Assembly (NCBI GenBank): GCA_045602425.1
Contig: JAZSBO010000014.1
Location: 1 to 64,000 of the forward strand
Direction of reading: 5' to 3'
DNA: 64,000 nucleotides
Source of the DNA: RGIG9608 sp045602425
Lineage (GTDB): Bacteria > Bacteroidota > Bacteroidia > Bacteroidales > Paludibacteraceae
The position numbers and the translations under genes are program-made. Of the stretch, positions 18,425 through 27,753 are shown piece after piece. The notes beneath the pieces are model-generated. The model was not told where the DNA came from. It made no database searches and saw only the letters and a list, made by a program, of their open reading frames with translations. Within the stretch, counting starts at the first letter, position 1. Each line of letters begins with the position of its first letter.

Positions 18425-18742
18425 ATGCAATTTTCATTTTTTCACAATCAAAAACCTCGTAAATTCTATCATCGTCCCATTTATTGGGATCCTGAAAAAG
18501 AGGAAATCAACGAAGCTGTAGCCGAAGCAAAAAGGAAGAAAGAACAAGAAGGAATATTTCAACCTACATTAAAACGCGGCAGTTTTCGTCGTGCAAAATT
18601 TGACAATCAAGAGGTTGATCGCTCCGAGCATGTTCAAAAGCAACGCAAAGCAGCAAACGTACGTTTTCTAATTATCGTTATAGCATTGTTTGCTCTCGCT
18701 TTCTTTTTATACTATTCAAGTAGCGACTATTTATATTTATAA
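18425..18742 (+). CDS. Small single-pass membrane protein upstream of mutL
   Basis: A 105 aa protein, mostly hydrophilic and basic, with one C-terminal transmembrane helix (about 78-98, IIVIALFALAFFLYY). It is probably tail-anchored with its N-terminus in the cytoplasm. I do not recognise a domain. It starts seven bases after manC and ends two bases before mutL, so it is co-transcribed with them. Confidence 0.75.
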   Translation: MQFSFFHNQKPRKFYHRPIYWDPEKEEINEAVAEAKRKKEQEGIFQPTLKRGSFRRAKFDNQEVDRSEHVQKQRKAANVRFLIIVIALFALAFFLYYSSSDYLYL

Positions 18743-18744
18743 AT

Positions 18745-20532
18745 ATGAGTGATATTATACATCTTCTTCCTGATTCCATCGCTAATCAGATAGCTGCTGG
18801 AGAAGTAATCCAACGTCCAGCATCGGTAGTAAAAGAGTTAGTAGAAAATTCGATTGATGCAGGAGCAACAAAAATTCAAGTTTTCGTAAAAGACGCAGGC
18901 AGAACTTCCATTCAAGTAATTGATAATGGGAAAGGTATGTCACCAACCGATGCACGTTTATCGTTCGAACGACACGCCACTTCCAAAATCACAACTGCTA
19001 AAGATTTATTCAATCTACAAACAATGGGATTCAGAGGCGAAGCTTTAGCCTCTATTGCTTCCGTAGCACAAGTAGAACTAAAAACAAGAAGAAAAGACGA
19101 TGAAATCGGCACTTTTATCGAACTTGAAGGTTCATCAAGCAAACAAGAAACTATATCGTGTCCAATTGGAACCTCATTCACTGTAAAAAATCTTTTTTTC
19201 AATATACCTGCACGCCGAAAATTTTTAAAATCAAATTCAACAGAATTTCGGCATATCATCGAAACTTTTCAACGTATAGCACTCACCTATCCCGACATTC
19301 AGTTTTCATTAATGCACAATAATAGCGAACATTACCAACTACCACCAACAAACAAACGACAAAGGATTTCGCAAATCTTTGGAAAAAAAGTAAATCAGCA
19401 ACTACTTAGTATCGAAGCAAAAACAGGTTTGGTAAATATTTCTGGATTTGTTGGGAATATTGATTCGGCAAGCAAGAGTGCTTCACAATTTTTCTTTGTC
19501 AATGGGCGATATATGCGTCATCCTTATTTTCATAAAGCAGTATTAGAGGCTTATTCTCGTATTTTAAAACCTGACCAAGCACCAAGCTATTTTATTTATT
19601 TCGACATAGACCCTGCTGCAATTGACATTAATGTACATCCAACGAAAACAGAAATAAAATTTCAAGACGAAAGGGAAATTTGGCAAATTCTTACAGTTTG
19701 TGTCAAAGAAACTTTAGGAAAATTCAATGTCGTACCTTCTATCGATTTCGATACGGAAGGGAAAATCGATTTTCCTACGATGCAACCAACAAATATTCCA
19801 AATAAAATCACAACAAACTACGATAAAAACTACAATCCTTTCGAACAAAAAACAACCAAAACTACAACAACATCTATCAACAATTGGGAGACTCTCTACA
19901 AGCAAAAAAACAATTCCAGTTTTGCTGAACCCAAAACAGAGAAAGAACTTTTTGAAACAAAAAATACGGTTACTAATCAATACTTTCAGTACAAAAATAA
20001 ATATATTTTAACACCAGTGAAGTCTGGTTTGATGATTATCAACCAACAACGAGCACACACACAGATACTTTTCGAGAAATTTTTGAACAATAATCAAGAG
20101 AATCTTTCGCAACAACTATTATTTCCTGAAAAAATAGAATTAGATGCGAGTGATAGTACTATTTTAAACGAAATAGAACCTCAGCTTAAACAACTGGGAT
20201 TTGATATCTCAAAGCTTGGTCAAAATACGTTTTCTATTTGTGGGATTCCTTCTTCTATAATAGGCGGGAACAATATTCAAAACACGTTGAAAGAACTAAT
20301 CTTTTGTGCCAAAGAACACGACACGAAGATTTACGACAATCTGAATAAAGATTTGGCATTTAATCTTTCAAAATCAACAGCAATACCTAATACAAAATCG
20401 CTGACACAAGAAGAAATATCCGATTTAATCGAAAAACTATTCCAATGCGAGAATCATCAATTCACTTATGATGGGAAACCTATTATAACAATTATTGATG
20501 ACTACGAAATAGAAAAGAAAATCGGTATCTAA
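18745..20532 (+). CDS. mutL: DNA mismatch repair protein MutL
   Basis: MutL couples mismatch recognition by MutS to strand removal. The N-terminal GHKL ATPase is intact (ELVENSIDAGAT, DNGKGM, RGEALASI), followed by the transducer domain (VNGRYMRHP, DINVHPTKTEIKF) and a low-complexity linker rich in Asn, Lys and Thr. In the C-terminal domain, where endonuclease-type MutL has DQHA(x)2E(x)4E, this protein reads INQQRAHTQILFE, so latent nicking activity is doubtful. 595 aa is normal length. Confidence 0.96.
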   Translation: MSDIIHLLPDSIANQIAAGEVIQRPASVVKELVENSIDAGATKIQVFVKDAGRTSIQVIDNGKGMSPTDARLSFERHATSKITTAKDLFNLQTMGFRGEALASIASVAQVELKTRRKDDEIGTFIELEGSSSKQETISCPIGTSFTVKNLFFNIPARRKFLKSNSTEFRHIIETFQRIALTYPDIQFSLMHNNSEHYQLPPTNKRQRISQIFGKKVNQQLLSIEAKTGLVNISGFVGNIDSASKSASQFFFVNGRYMRHPYFHKAVLEAYSRILKPDQAPSYFIYFDIDPAAIDINVHPTKTEIKFQDEREIWQILTVCVKETLGKFNVVPSIDFDTEGKIDFPTMQPTNIPNKITTNYDKNYNPFEQKTTKTTTTSINNWETLYKQKNNSSFAEPKTEKELFETKNTVTNQYFQYKNKYILTPVKSGLMIINQQRAHTQILFEKFLNNNQENLSQQLLFPEKIELDASDSTILNEIEPQLKQLGFDISKLGQNTFSICGIPSSIIGGNNIQNTLKELIFCAKEHDTKIYDNLNKDLAFNLSKSTAIPNTKSLTQEEISDLIEKLFQCENHQFTYDGKPIITIIDDYEIEKKIGI

Positions 20533-20548
20533 TTTAAAATTCAAACAG

Positions 20549-21034
20549 ATGTTATTTGAAGAAATTACAGAAAAAGACTTTGATTTCATCGCAGAAACTT
20601 ACAATTATTACATTCTTAATAGCACTTGTATTTATTTCACCACACCCCTATCGATCGACGATATAAAAGCATTCGTTCCTTTTAGCGATCCTACATATAA
20701 AGCTTTTGTTGCAAAAATAAATAATGAATGCATCGGTTTTTGCTATTTCAATCGTTTTCAAAAACGACAAGCTTTTAATATCTCGGTAGAAATTGCGATC
20801 TACATAGTTCCTACACATACACGAAAAGGTTATGGACAAAAAATGCTATACTTTCTCGAAGAAATAATTCAAGAAAAAAACTTTCAAAATATTGTTGCTA
20901 CAGTAAATTCTACAAATCACGAGAGCATAACTTTATTTGAACGAAACAATTATAAATGTGTTGGGAAATTTAATAATATTGCAGAAAAATTTGGAGAAAA
21001 ACTTAGTCTATTTTTATATCAAAAAGAATTATGA
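20549..21034 (+). CDS. GNAT-family N-acetyltransferase
   Basis: A 161 aa acetyl-CoA-dependent acetyltransferase of the phosphinothricin-acetyltransferase-like type. It shows VEIAIYIVPTHTRKGYGQKML (acetyl-CoA-binding motif A), followed by the ATVNSTNHESITLFERNNYK strand-helix typical of this subgroup. The substrate is unknown. It overlaps fabI by four bases (ATGA). Confidence 0.85.
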   Translation: MLFEEITEKDFDFIAETYNYYILNSTCIYFTTPLSIDDIKAFVPFSDPTYKAFVAKINNECIGFCYFNRFQKRQAFNISVEIAIYIVPTHTRKGYGQKMLYFLEEIIQEKNFQNIVATVNSTNHESITLFERNNYKCVGKFNNIAEKFGEKLSLFLYQKEL

Positions 21035-21849
21035 GTCATAATTTATTAAAAAATAAACATGGAATTATTTTCGGAGCTCTAAATGAAGAATCTATTGCTT
21101 GGAAAGTAGCAGAAAAGTCTGTAGAAGAAGGAGCTTCTATCATACTTACAAATACGCCTATAGCATTGCGAAGTGGAGAAATAAACAAATTAAGTGAAAA
21201 AACAAACTCTAAAATCATTCCTGCTGATGCTACATCGGTAGAAGATTTAGAACAACTTTTTGATGAAACTCAAAAGCATTTCAATGGGAAAATTGATTTT
21301 GTGTTACACTCTATCGGAATGTCACCAAACGTTAGAAAAAATCGTAAATATTATGATTTAGACTACAATTTCATGAATAAAACACTCGATATTTCGGCAG
21401 TTTCATTCCATAAAATGCTACAAGTGGCCTACAAACAAGATGCTATAAAGAAAAATGGCTCTATTTTAGCATTAACTTACATTGCTGCCCAACGCACCTA
21501 TGATAGTTATAGCGATATGGCAAACGCAAAAGCCCTATTGGAATCTATTTGCAGAAGTTTTGGTATGATTTATGGCGAGAAAAATGGTGTTCGCATTAAC
21601 ACCATTTCGCAGTCGCCTACAAAAACAACTGCAGGCAAAGGCATCGATGGATTCGATTTATTTTTCGATTTTGCAGACAAGATGTCTCCTTTAGGAAATG
21701 CCTCTGCAGAAGAATGTGCCGACTATTGCATAATGATGTTTTCTGATTACACACGAAAAGTTACAATGCAAAATCTCTTTCATGATGGTGGCTACTCTTC
21801 TACTGGTATAAGCAAAAAAATGATTGAGCAATATCAAGGTAGTAAATAA
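21031..21849 (+). CDS. fabI: Enoyl-[acyl-carrier-protein] reductase (NADH)
   Basis: FabI performs the last reduction of type II fatty acid elongation. The 272 aa sequence has the Gly-rich start GIIFGALNEESIAWKVA, DFVLHSIGMSPN and the active-site Tyr-x6-Lys in SYSDMANAKALLE. Length and motifs closely match the Bacteroidota FabI type. It is translationally coupled to the acetyltransferase gene. Confidence 0.95.
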   Translation: MSHNLLKNKHGIIFGALNEESIAWKVAEKSVEEGASIILTNTPIALRSGEINKLSEKTNSKIIPADATSVEDLEQLFDETQKHFNGKIDFVLHSIGMSPNVRKNRKYYDLDYNFMNKTLDISAVSFHKMLQVAYKQDAIKKNGSILALTYIAAQRTYDSYSDMANAKALLESICRSFGMIYGEKNGVRINTISQSPTKTTAGKGIDGFDLFFDFADKMSPLGNASAEECADYCIMMFSDYTRKVTMQNLFHDGGYSSTGISKKMIEQYQGSK

Positions 21850-21860
21850 CCTACATTTGA

Positions 21861-21891
21861 TTGAAAATATCATTGCAAAAAGTTACCTTTG
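21861..21891 (+). promoter_or_regulatory. Promoter for trpS
   Basis: TTG (21861-21863) and TACCTTTG (21884-21891) are separated by 20 bases. The -7 box covers the in-frame TTG at 21889, so translation must start at the downstream ATG 21919. Confidence 0.6.
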
Positions 21892-21918
21892 CAAAAAATA
21901 CAAATAAACAATAATCAA

Positions 21919-22902
21919 ATGGAAAAAGTAGTTAGTGGAATTCGTCCAACTGGAAATTTACATTTAGGTAATTATTTTGGAGCGGTAAAGAGTTTTTTGC
22001 AAATGCAAAACGAATATAATTGTCTGTTTTTTATTGCAGATTGGCACTCGCTTACTACTCGACCCAAACCAGAAAACATTATTCAAAGTGCACATACAAT
22101 TTTAGCTGAATATCTTGCTTGTGGCATTGACCCAGAAAAAGCAACTATCTATATTCAAAGCGATGTAAAAGAAGTGCTTGAGTTGTATCTTTTCTTAAAT
22201 ATGAATGCTTATTTAGGCGAGATGGAACGTTGCACAACATTCAAAGAAAAAGCACGCAAACAACCAAACAATGTCAATGCGGGATTACTCACCTACCCTA
22301 CACTTATGGCTGCAGACATTCTAATTCACAGGGCAATAAAAGTTCCTGTTGGAAAAGATCAAGAACAAAATATGGAAATGGCACGAAAATTTGCCAATAG
22401 ATTTAACACCATGTATGGTGTCGATTTTTTCCCAATTCCAAAATCTTTCTCGTTAAGCGAAAAAGCTGTAAAAATACCGGGACTCGATGGTTCTGGAAAA
22501 ATGGGGAAATCGGAGGGGAATTGTATTTATCTAATGGATGATGCCGAAACCATTCGAAAAAAAGTAATGAAAGCCGTTACCGATAGCGGTCCAACCATTC
22601 CAAACAGCGAAAAACCCGAAGTAATACAAAATTTATTTACACTATTAGAAATTGTTTCATCGAAAGATACATACAACTATTTTAACGAAAAATGGAACGA
22701 TTGTTCGATTCGTTATGGTGACTTAAAAAAGCAATTGGCTAACGACATTACCGTTTTCAATCAGCCAATTCGTGAACGAATCTTACAATACTCTTCCGAT
22801 ACCGACTACCTTAACAAAATCGCTAAAGAAGGTGCTGAAAAAGCAAGAGAAAGTGCTCAAGCAACAATAAAAGAAGTTCGAAAAATTATAGGTTTTAGAT
22901 AA
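21919..22902 (+). CDS. trpS: Tryptophanyl-tRNA synthetase
   Basis: A 327 aa class I synthetase that charges tRNA-Trp. The HIGH-like motif is GNLHLGNYFGA and the KMSKS-like motif is GKMGKSEGN. The ATG at 21919 is chosen because the upstream in-frame TTG is part of the promoter -7 box and family members start at about MEKVVSGIRPTG. A strong terminator follows four bases after the stop. Confidence 0.97.
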   Translation: MEKVVSGIRPTGNLHLGNYFGAVKSFLQMQNEYNCLFFIADWHSLTTRPKPENIIQSAHTILAEYLACGIDPEKATIYIQSDVKEVLELYLFLNMNAYLGEMERCTTFKEKARKQPNNVNAGLLTYPTLMAADILIHRAIKVPVGKDQEQNMEMARKFANRFNTMYGVDFFPIPKSFSLSEKAVKIPGLDGSGKMGKSEGNCIYLMDDAETIRKKVMKAVTDSGPTIPNSEKPEVIQNLFTLLEIVSSKDTYNYFNEKWNDCSIRYGDLKKQLANDITVFNQPIRERILQYSSDTDYLNKIAKEGAEKARESAQATIKEVRKIIGFR

Positions 22903-22905
22903 CAC

Positions 22906-22938
22906 AAAAAATCCTACTCTGTTGAGTAGGATTTTTTT
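22906..22938 (+). terminator. Rho-independent terminator after trpS
   Basis: A perfect stem AAAAATCCTACTC (22907-22919) with GAGTAGGATTTTT (22924-22936), four-base loop, and seven Ts. It marks the left boundary of the following restriction-modification island. Confidence 0.93.
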
Positions 22939-22985
22939 ACATTCTTATATATAAATAAAAAAACAATCTCTTACCCATTTATTAT

Positions 22986-22993
22986 TACCTTTG
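22986..22993 (+). promoter_or_regulatory. -7 box for the restriction-modification operon
   Basis: TACCTTTG matches TAnnTTTG, 18 bases before the ATG at 23012, and covers an in-frame TTG (22991) that could be mistaken for the start. No clear -33 element is present. Confidence 0.5.
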
Positions 22994-23011
22994 CAACTAA
23001 TAGTAAAAAGC

Positions 23012-24043
23012 ATGCCTAATATAATTGATTTATTTTGTGGATGTGGTGGGTTGTCACTTGGCTTTGAACAAGCTGGGTACAATATCCTTTTGGGTATTGA
23101 TGTGTGGGAAGATGCACTAAAAACTTTCAGACACAACCACCAGGGTAGCAATACACTTTGTGCTGATTTATCTACTTTATCACCTGAAGAAGTTAATCAA
23201 AAAATCAATGGTGAAAAAGTAGATGTAATCATTGGTGGACCACCTTGTCAGGGCTTTTCTATTGCAGGTAAAAGAATTGTAGATGACGAACGAAATAAGC
23301 TTTATCAATCATTTGTAAGAATGGTTGAATACTTCAAGCCAACAGCATTTGTAATGGAGAATGTTCCCAACATTCTTAGCATTGGTGAAGGTGCAATAAA
23401 GGAATCAATCATCAAAGACTTTGAAGCCCTTGGTTATACAATCAATGTTCAGGTTATGCTTGCTTCTGATTATGGTGTACCCCAAAATAGAAGAAGGGCT
23501 GTATTTGTAGGTTTGCTTAATGGTAAAAAGTTTGAGTTCCCCACCCCTAGTGTAGAACAAAAGATTACTTCATCTGAAGCGTTAAGTGATCTACCTGAAG
23601 GTTCATTGGTAGATGGTGCAAATTACATTTGCGAACCTTTATCTGATTTTCAAAAGGAAATGAGAAGAAACAGCAAAGGTGTTTATGACCATAAAGCAAC
23701 AACACACAACGATAAGACAAGGGAAATAATTGCAATGGTTCCAGATGGTGGCAATTATAAAGATTTACCTTTGGAACTTCAACAAACAAGAAAAGTACAT
23801 ATTGCTTGGACAAGACTTAATAGCCAAAAACCAAGTTTTACTATTGATACTGGGCATAGACATCACTTTCATTACAAATTTAATAGAGTTCCAACGGTCA
23901 GAGAATCTGCAAGAATACAATCTTTTCCTGATGATTTTATATTTTTGTGTAGCAACACAAGTAAAGCTAAGCAGGTTGGAAATGCAGTACCACCTATGTT
24001 AGCTAAAGCAATAGCAAAAGCACTAACCAACTACCTACTATAG
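23012..24043 (+). CDS. DNA (cytosine-5) methyltransferase, first of the R-M island
   Basis: A 343 aa type II m5C methyltransferase. Conserved motifs are visible: motif I DLFCGCGGLSLGFE, motif IV GGPPCQGFS with the catalytic Cys, motif VI MENVPN, motif VIII QNRRRAVFVG and motif X GNAVPPMLAKAIAKAL. Arginine codons are almost all AGA/AGG, unlike the CGN-rich neighbours, which suggests horizontal transfer. It is followed two bases later by the presumed nuclease gene. Recognition sequence unknown. Confidence 0.93.
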   Translation: MPNIIDLFCGCGGLSLGFEQAGYNILLGIDVWEDALKTFRHNHQGSNTLCADLSTLSPEEVNQKINGEKVDVIIGGPPCQGFSIAGKRIVDDERNKLYQSFVRMVEYFKPTAFVMENVPNILSIGEGAIKESIIKDFEALGYTINVQVMLASDYGVPQNRRRAVFVGLLNGKKFEFPTPSVEQKITSSEALSDLPEGSLVDGANYICEPLSDFQKEMRRNSKGVYDHKATTHNDKTREIIAMVPDGGNYKDLPLELQQTRKVHIAWTRLNSQKPSFTIDTGHRHHFHYKFNRVPTVRESARIQSFPDDFIFLCSNTSKAKQVGNAVPPMLAKAIAKALTNYLL

Positions 24044-24045
24044 CT

Positions 24046-25446
24046 ATGTACAATATCCCAGAAGAATATTATTGTAGAATACATCACGCTAGGCCACGCT
24101 TCAAGAGTGATGTGGAAAATGTTTTGTTCTATATTGCCAGTGTATGTAGGAATATTACTGAAACAAGTATTGATTCATACAAGAAGCAAGTATTTAATGC
24201 AATCAAGCTATACCCGGGGAATGAAGCTAGTAGTGATAAGACAATAAACAACTGGAGGACTGAGATTGCAGCTTTATTTGGGTTTTATATTGAAGATAAA
24301 ATAACCAAAACCACAAAGACTGGGAAAATGTCAAATATTTTGGCTGATAGTGGCGATTTGGTTCAATTCTTCAAATACTATTCTTTCAAATTCCAATATC
24401 CAGGTGGACACATTAAATCAAACTATGTAAAGGAATTGATTGATTATGGTGTAAAATTCAAGCCTGCCCAATATATCCTGAAGCTATTACACGAAGCTGA
24501 TTCATATATTGGAAAACCCTTAGGTATCACAAAAGCTGAAGCTACACATTGTATCTTTAATGATTTAAGGGTCACACGCGATAATCGTAATGTTTGTGAA
24601 GTAATAGACTTAATAAAACACAATAGGGAAAACAAACTTGACTATGATTGTGCTGGTGATGTTGTAAGATATGCTGGTGATATTTTAGATTATATGGTAT
24701 TAGCCAACTTACTGAAAGTATCACACAACTATTATTACCTTAATCGTTTGGAAAATGAAGCAATACTTTCCTTTATAAATAGTGACGAATATTTTGATGG
24801 ATATGATGAGTTTTACAACAAATCTTTCCAAACATCAGAAATATCACATATAGAAACAGATTGGTTTGAGTATGTAAATAGTGGTTTAGATTCCAATTTA
24901 TTCAAAACCGACATTACACAATACATTACAGATGCTGATGAAAAAGAAACTGAGTATAGCATCTTAGTCAAGGATAAGATTGGTGAAGTAATGGCATCAA
25001 CAAGCACAAAGGAAATTGGCGATCTTGGAGAAACTTTGGTTGTTGGTCACGAAAAAGTACGAATAAAAGAAGGTGGTAGAGAAGATTTGCTTCATTTAAT
25101 CAAAAAAATACCTACTTCATTTGCTGTTGGATATGACATACAAAGTGTAGAATTAGATGCAAGAAAAAGATATATTGAAGTTAAAACAACAATTAGCAAC
25201 AAACCATTAAATTTCTATTCGTTCCACTTGACCCCTAATGAATGGGATACAGCATCATCATTGAGAGATAGATATTTTGTCTATAGGCTGATGATAAGCA
25301 AGAATGAATTGAATATATTCATTCTTCAAGACCCAGTACAGATGTACAAGGATAATTTGATAACCCTAACAATTAGAGACGGTGCTGAAATAACTTTTAA
25401 TTCAAATGTTTGTGTAAAAACAAGGCTAAGTATATGGCAACAATAA
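24046..25446 (+). CDS. Putative type II restriction endonuclease with DUF3883-like C-terminal domain
   Basis: A 466 aa protein lying between two m5C methyltransferase genes. The C-terminal part (about 335-435) has GYDIQSVELDARKRYIEVKT, with an acidic residue followed by E-x-K. This fits a PD-(D/E)xK nuclease site and the DUF3883 pattern, including the downstream FHLTPNEWDTA. The N-terminal 330 residues are helical and unrecognised; they may bind DNA and give specificity. The 3' end overlaps the second methyltransferase by 13 bases. Function is inferred from context and the nuclease motif; the target site is unknown. Confidence 0.75.
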   Translation: MYNIPEEYYCRIHHARPRFKSDVENVLFYIASVCRNITETSIDSYKKQVFNAIKLYPGNEASSDKTINNWRTEIAALFGFYIEDKITKTTKTGKMSNILADSGDLVQFFKYYSFKFQYPGGHIKSNYVKELIDYGVKFKPAQYILKLLHEADSYIGKPLGITKAEATHCIFNDLRVTRDNRNVCEVIDLIKHNRENKLDYDCAGDVVRYAGDILDYMVLANLLKVSHNYYYLNRLENEAILSFINSDEYFDGYDEFYNKSFQTSEISHIETDWFEYVNSGLDSNLFKTDITQYITDADEKETEYSILVKDKIGEVMASTSTKEIGDLGETLVVGHEKVRIKEGGREDLLHLIKKIPTSFAVGYDIQSVELDARKRYIEVKTTISNKPLNFYSFHLTPNEWDTASSLRDRYFVYRLMISKNELNIFILQDPVQMYKDNLITLTIRDGAEITFNSNVCVKTRLSIWQQ

Positions 25447-26426
25447 GAGTAGCATCTTTATTTTGTGGATGTGGTGGAATGGATTTGGGGCTTATTGGTG
25501 GCTTCAAGTACTTGGGGAAATCATATTCTGAAAATTCATTTCAGATAGTGTATGCTGTTGATAACGATGAGTATTGTACACAAATATACAATGCAAATTT
25601 TTCTCACAAATGTTTGGTCAAGGATGTAAAGGAGATTAGAACAGAAGAAATTCCCCAAATAGATATGTTGATTGGGGGATTCCCTTGTCAGTCATTTTCT
25701 ATTTCAGCACAAAATCCCCCACGACTAGGATATAAAGATGAAAGGGGAATGTTATTCTTTGAAATGGTTAGGATTTTGAAGGACAAAAAGCCAAGATTCT
25801 TGTTGGCTGAAAATGTAAAAGGACTTTTATCAGCCAATAACAAGAAGGCATTCCCAATGATTATTAAAGAATTTGAAAATGTAGGATATAAAATAAAATA
25901 CAAGCTTCTTAATGCCTATGATTATGGTGTTCCTCAGAAAAGGGAAAGGGTAATAATTGTTGGATTTCGTGAGGAAGACGATTACAATAATTTTACATTC
26001 CCAGAGCCTATACCAGAAAAGGACAAAAGGGTTTTGGGTGATGTGATTGTTGAATCAGATAACACTAATGAAGGGTTATTTTTTAGCGAAAAGGCTGTAG
26101 CTGGTATGATGGCTGTTAGGAAAAAGATGAATAAAGGAAGGGCACAAAAGCTGAATGAACCTTGTAATACCATCAGTTCACATTTGGCAAAAGTCAGTCT
26201 TAATTCTACAGACCCTGTTTTTATGGTTGGTGATAGATATAGAAGATTTTCTTGCTTTGAAGCAGCTAGAATACAATCCTTCCCTGATGATTTTAATTTT
26301 ACTGAATTGTCACAAGGAAGAAGGTATAAAGCCATTGGCAATGCAGTTCCACCCGTATTGATGTGGTATATTGCAAAAGCTTTACAAGATTCAGTTGCTA
26401 AAGAAGAATATACAAATACCTTATAA
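25434..26426 (+). CDS. DNA (cytosine-5) methyltransferase, second of the R-M island
   Basis: A 330 aa m5C methyltransferase with motif I ASLFCGCGGMDLGL, motif IV GGFPCQSFSISAQNPPR, motif VI AENVKG, motif VIII QKRERVIIVG and motif X GNAVPPVLMWYIAKAL. It differs clearly from the first enzyme, so the pair probably methylates opposite strands of an asymmetric site or two different sites. ATG 25434 is chosen over a TTG 24 bases upstream. The stop codon abuts the stop of the convergent DUF4293 gene with no spacer. Confidence 0.93.
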   Translation: MATIRVASLFCGCGGMDLGLIGGFKYLGKSYSENSFQIVYAVDNDEYCTQIYNANFSHKCLVKDVKEIRTEEIPQIDMLIGGFPCQSFSISAQNPPRLGYKDERGMLFFEMVRILKDKKPRFLLAENVKGLLSANNKKAFPMIIKEFENVGYKIKYKLLNAYDYGVPQKRERVIIVGFREEDDYNNFTFPEPIPEKDKRVLGDVIVESDNTNEGLFFSEKAVAGMMAVRKKMNKGRAQKLNEPCNTISSHLAKVSLNSTDPVFMVGDRYRRFSCFEAARIQSFPDDFNFTELSQGRRYKAIGNAVPPVLMWYIAKALQDSVAKEEYTNTL

Positions 26427-26894
26427 TTACCTCAAGCGATCTAAAGAGCGTACTAATGCTTCGTCTTTCATTACACCACGCAAAGCAAGGTAAGACAAAA
26501 CGATACTTATAAGTGGAAATATCACAGGGAAATGAAGATGCCAATCGGCATTCAATGTATCCGAAATGCTCCAAACGGTAATAGCTAACAACACATAATA
26601 GCCTACCATTAAAATAATATTAGCCACTGTAAAACTTATTTGCATCATTCGTTTTTTATACAAAAAAATAGTAATCAAAGCAATCGCTGGAATCAATGTC
26701 GAAAGAAGGAATAGCACCCAAGTTGTAATATTCGAATAAACATCATTTACACCAACTAAATTCATTTGATTTAATTCGTACGATATTTGCAAATCAATAT
26801 CATTTGGCATAAAAGTAACGCTTGTCATAAACATCGTCAAACACGACAAAATAACCACAACTAACCAATAAACTGTTTGTATTCTCTGTATCAT
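26427..26894 (-). CDS. DUF4293 family membrane protein
   Basis: A 155 aa protein with four hydrophobic segments, starting MIQRIQTVYWLVVVILS as Bacteroidota DUF4293 proteins do. Function unknown. It is the last gene of a minus-strand run beginning at slyD or aroC. Confidence 0.85.
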   Translation of the reverse strand: MIQRIQTVYWLVVVILSCLTMFMTSVTFMPNDIDLQISYELNQMNLVGVNDVYSNITTWVLFLLSTLIPAIALITIFLYKKRMMQISFTVANIILMVGYYVLLAITVWSISDTLNADWHLHFPVIFPLISIVLSYLALRGVMKDEALVRSLDRLR

Positions 26895-26902
26895 AACTTT
26901 AG

Positions 26903-27304
26903 TTATTTTAAAAATTCAAAAAATCCTTTTTTATTTTTTATTTTGTTATTCGAATAATAATCGGCAAACAACAAATCTTCTTTGATAATTTTGTAAATTA
27001 CTCCCCAATCTGGTAATCCTCCTAAATTACGGTCGTCAATATAAATGTCGGCGGCTATTTTTCTTGAACCTGATTTTTCTTCTGGATTGTTTTTATTTAC
27101 AGCATAAAATTCAAGTCCTCGTTCACGACAAAAATCAACGGCTTGTTCTAACAAATCGCCCTCGCGTACTGTCCATAGTATAAGTCTACAATGTAACTCT
27201 TGCTGCAAACGTTTCAAAGTGTCTATTGCAAAAGGTATCTCCTTGCCTATCAAAGGATAAGCATGCTCTACAATAGTGCCATCAAAATCAATAGCTATTT
27301 TCAT
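26903..27304 (-). CDS. BT0820-like HAD-superfamily hydrolase
   Basis: A 133 aa compact HAD phosphatase-like protein. The nucleophile motif is AIDFDGTIV (Asp6, Asp8) and the acidic metal motif is YIDDRNLGG. It resembles the small cap-less hydrolase family described from Bacteroides. Substrate unknown. It overlaps the upstream membrane-protein gene by four bases. Confidence 0.85.
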   Translation of the reverse strand: MKIAIDFDGTIVEHAYPLIGKEIPFAIDTLKRLQQELHCRLILWTVREGDLLEQAVDFCRERGLEFYAVNKNNPEEKSGSRKIAADIYIDDRNLGGLPDWGVIYKIIKEDLLFADYYSNNKIKNKKGFFEFLK

Positions 27305-27750
27305 TTTTCTTCTTCGTTTTCGATGTTACTCAATAAATCTTGCTCTATTTTTGCTTTTTGAGGTTTACAAAAAATAAACGCCAATGCTGCAATTACCGCA
27401 CAATAAAACATCGATTTATCATGCAAAAAGCAATAAAGCATTACATTGAGCAAAACGCCAAAAGCAATCAAAAAAATTCGAATCAATGCAGCATTTTTAT
27501 ATTTTTTTACCTTAACATTTTCATCCATGGTTTTTATCTTTAAAACTACTCGATGAAAATACCACAATGCAAAAGGAATAGATATCATTATGTACATAAT
27601 TCCAACAGATTGCAAAGCAATTATCAAATTTTGTTGAAAATCAAAGTTATAAGATTTTACAACATTCAAACAAATAAAAAACACTGCAAAAAACAACGCA
27701 AACGCAATGTAATAAGAGAATAACAACTGTTTATAAATTTTATTTTCCAT
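27301..27750 (-). CDS. Small hypothetical membrane protein
   Basis: A 149 aa protein with four predicted transmembrane segments and a charged C-terminal tail. I recognise no domain. It starts three bases after recR on the same strand and overlaps the HAD hydrolase gene by four bases, so it is a member of the recR transcript. Confidence 0.7.
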   Translation of the reverse strand: MENKIYKQLLFSYYIAFALFFAVFFICLNVVKSYNFDFQQNLIIALQSVGIMYIMISIPFALWYFHRVVLKIKTMDENVKVKKYKNAALIRIFLIAFGVLLNVMLYCFLHDKSMFYCAVIAALAFIFCKPQKAKIEQDLLSNIENEEEK

Positions 27751-27753
27751 ACT

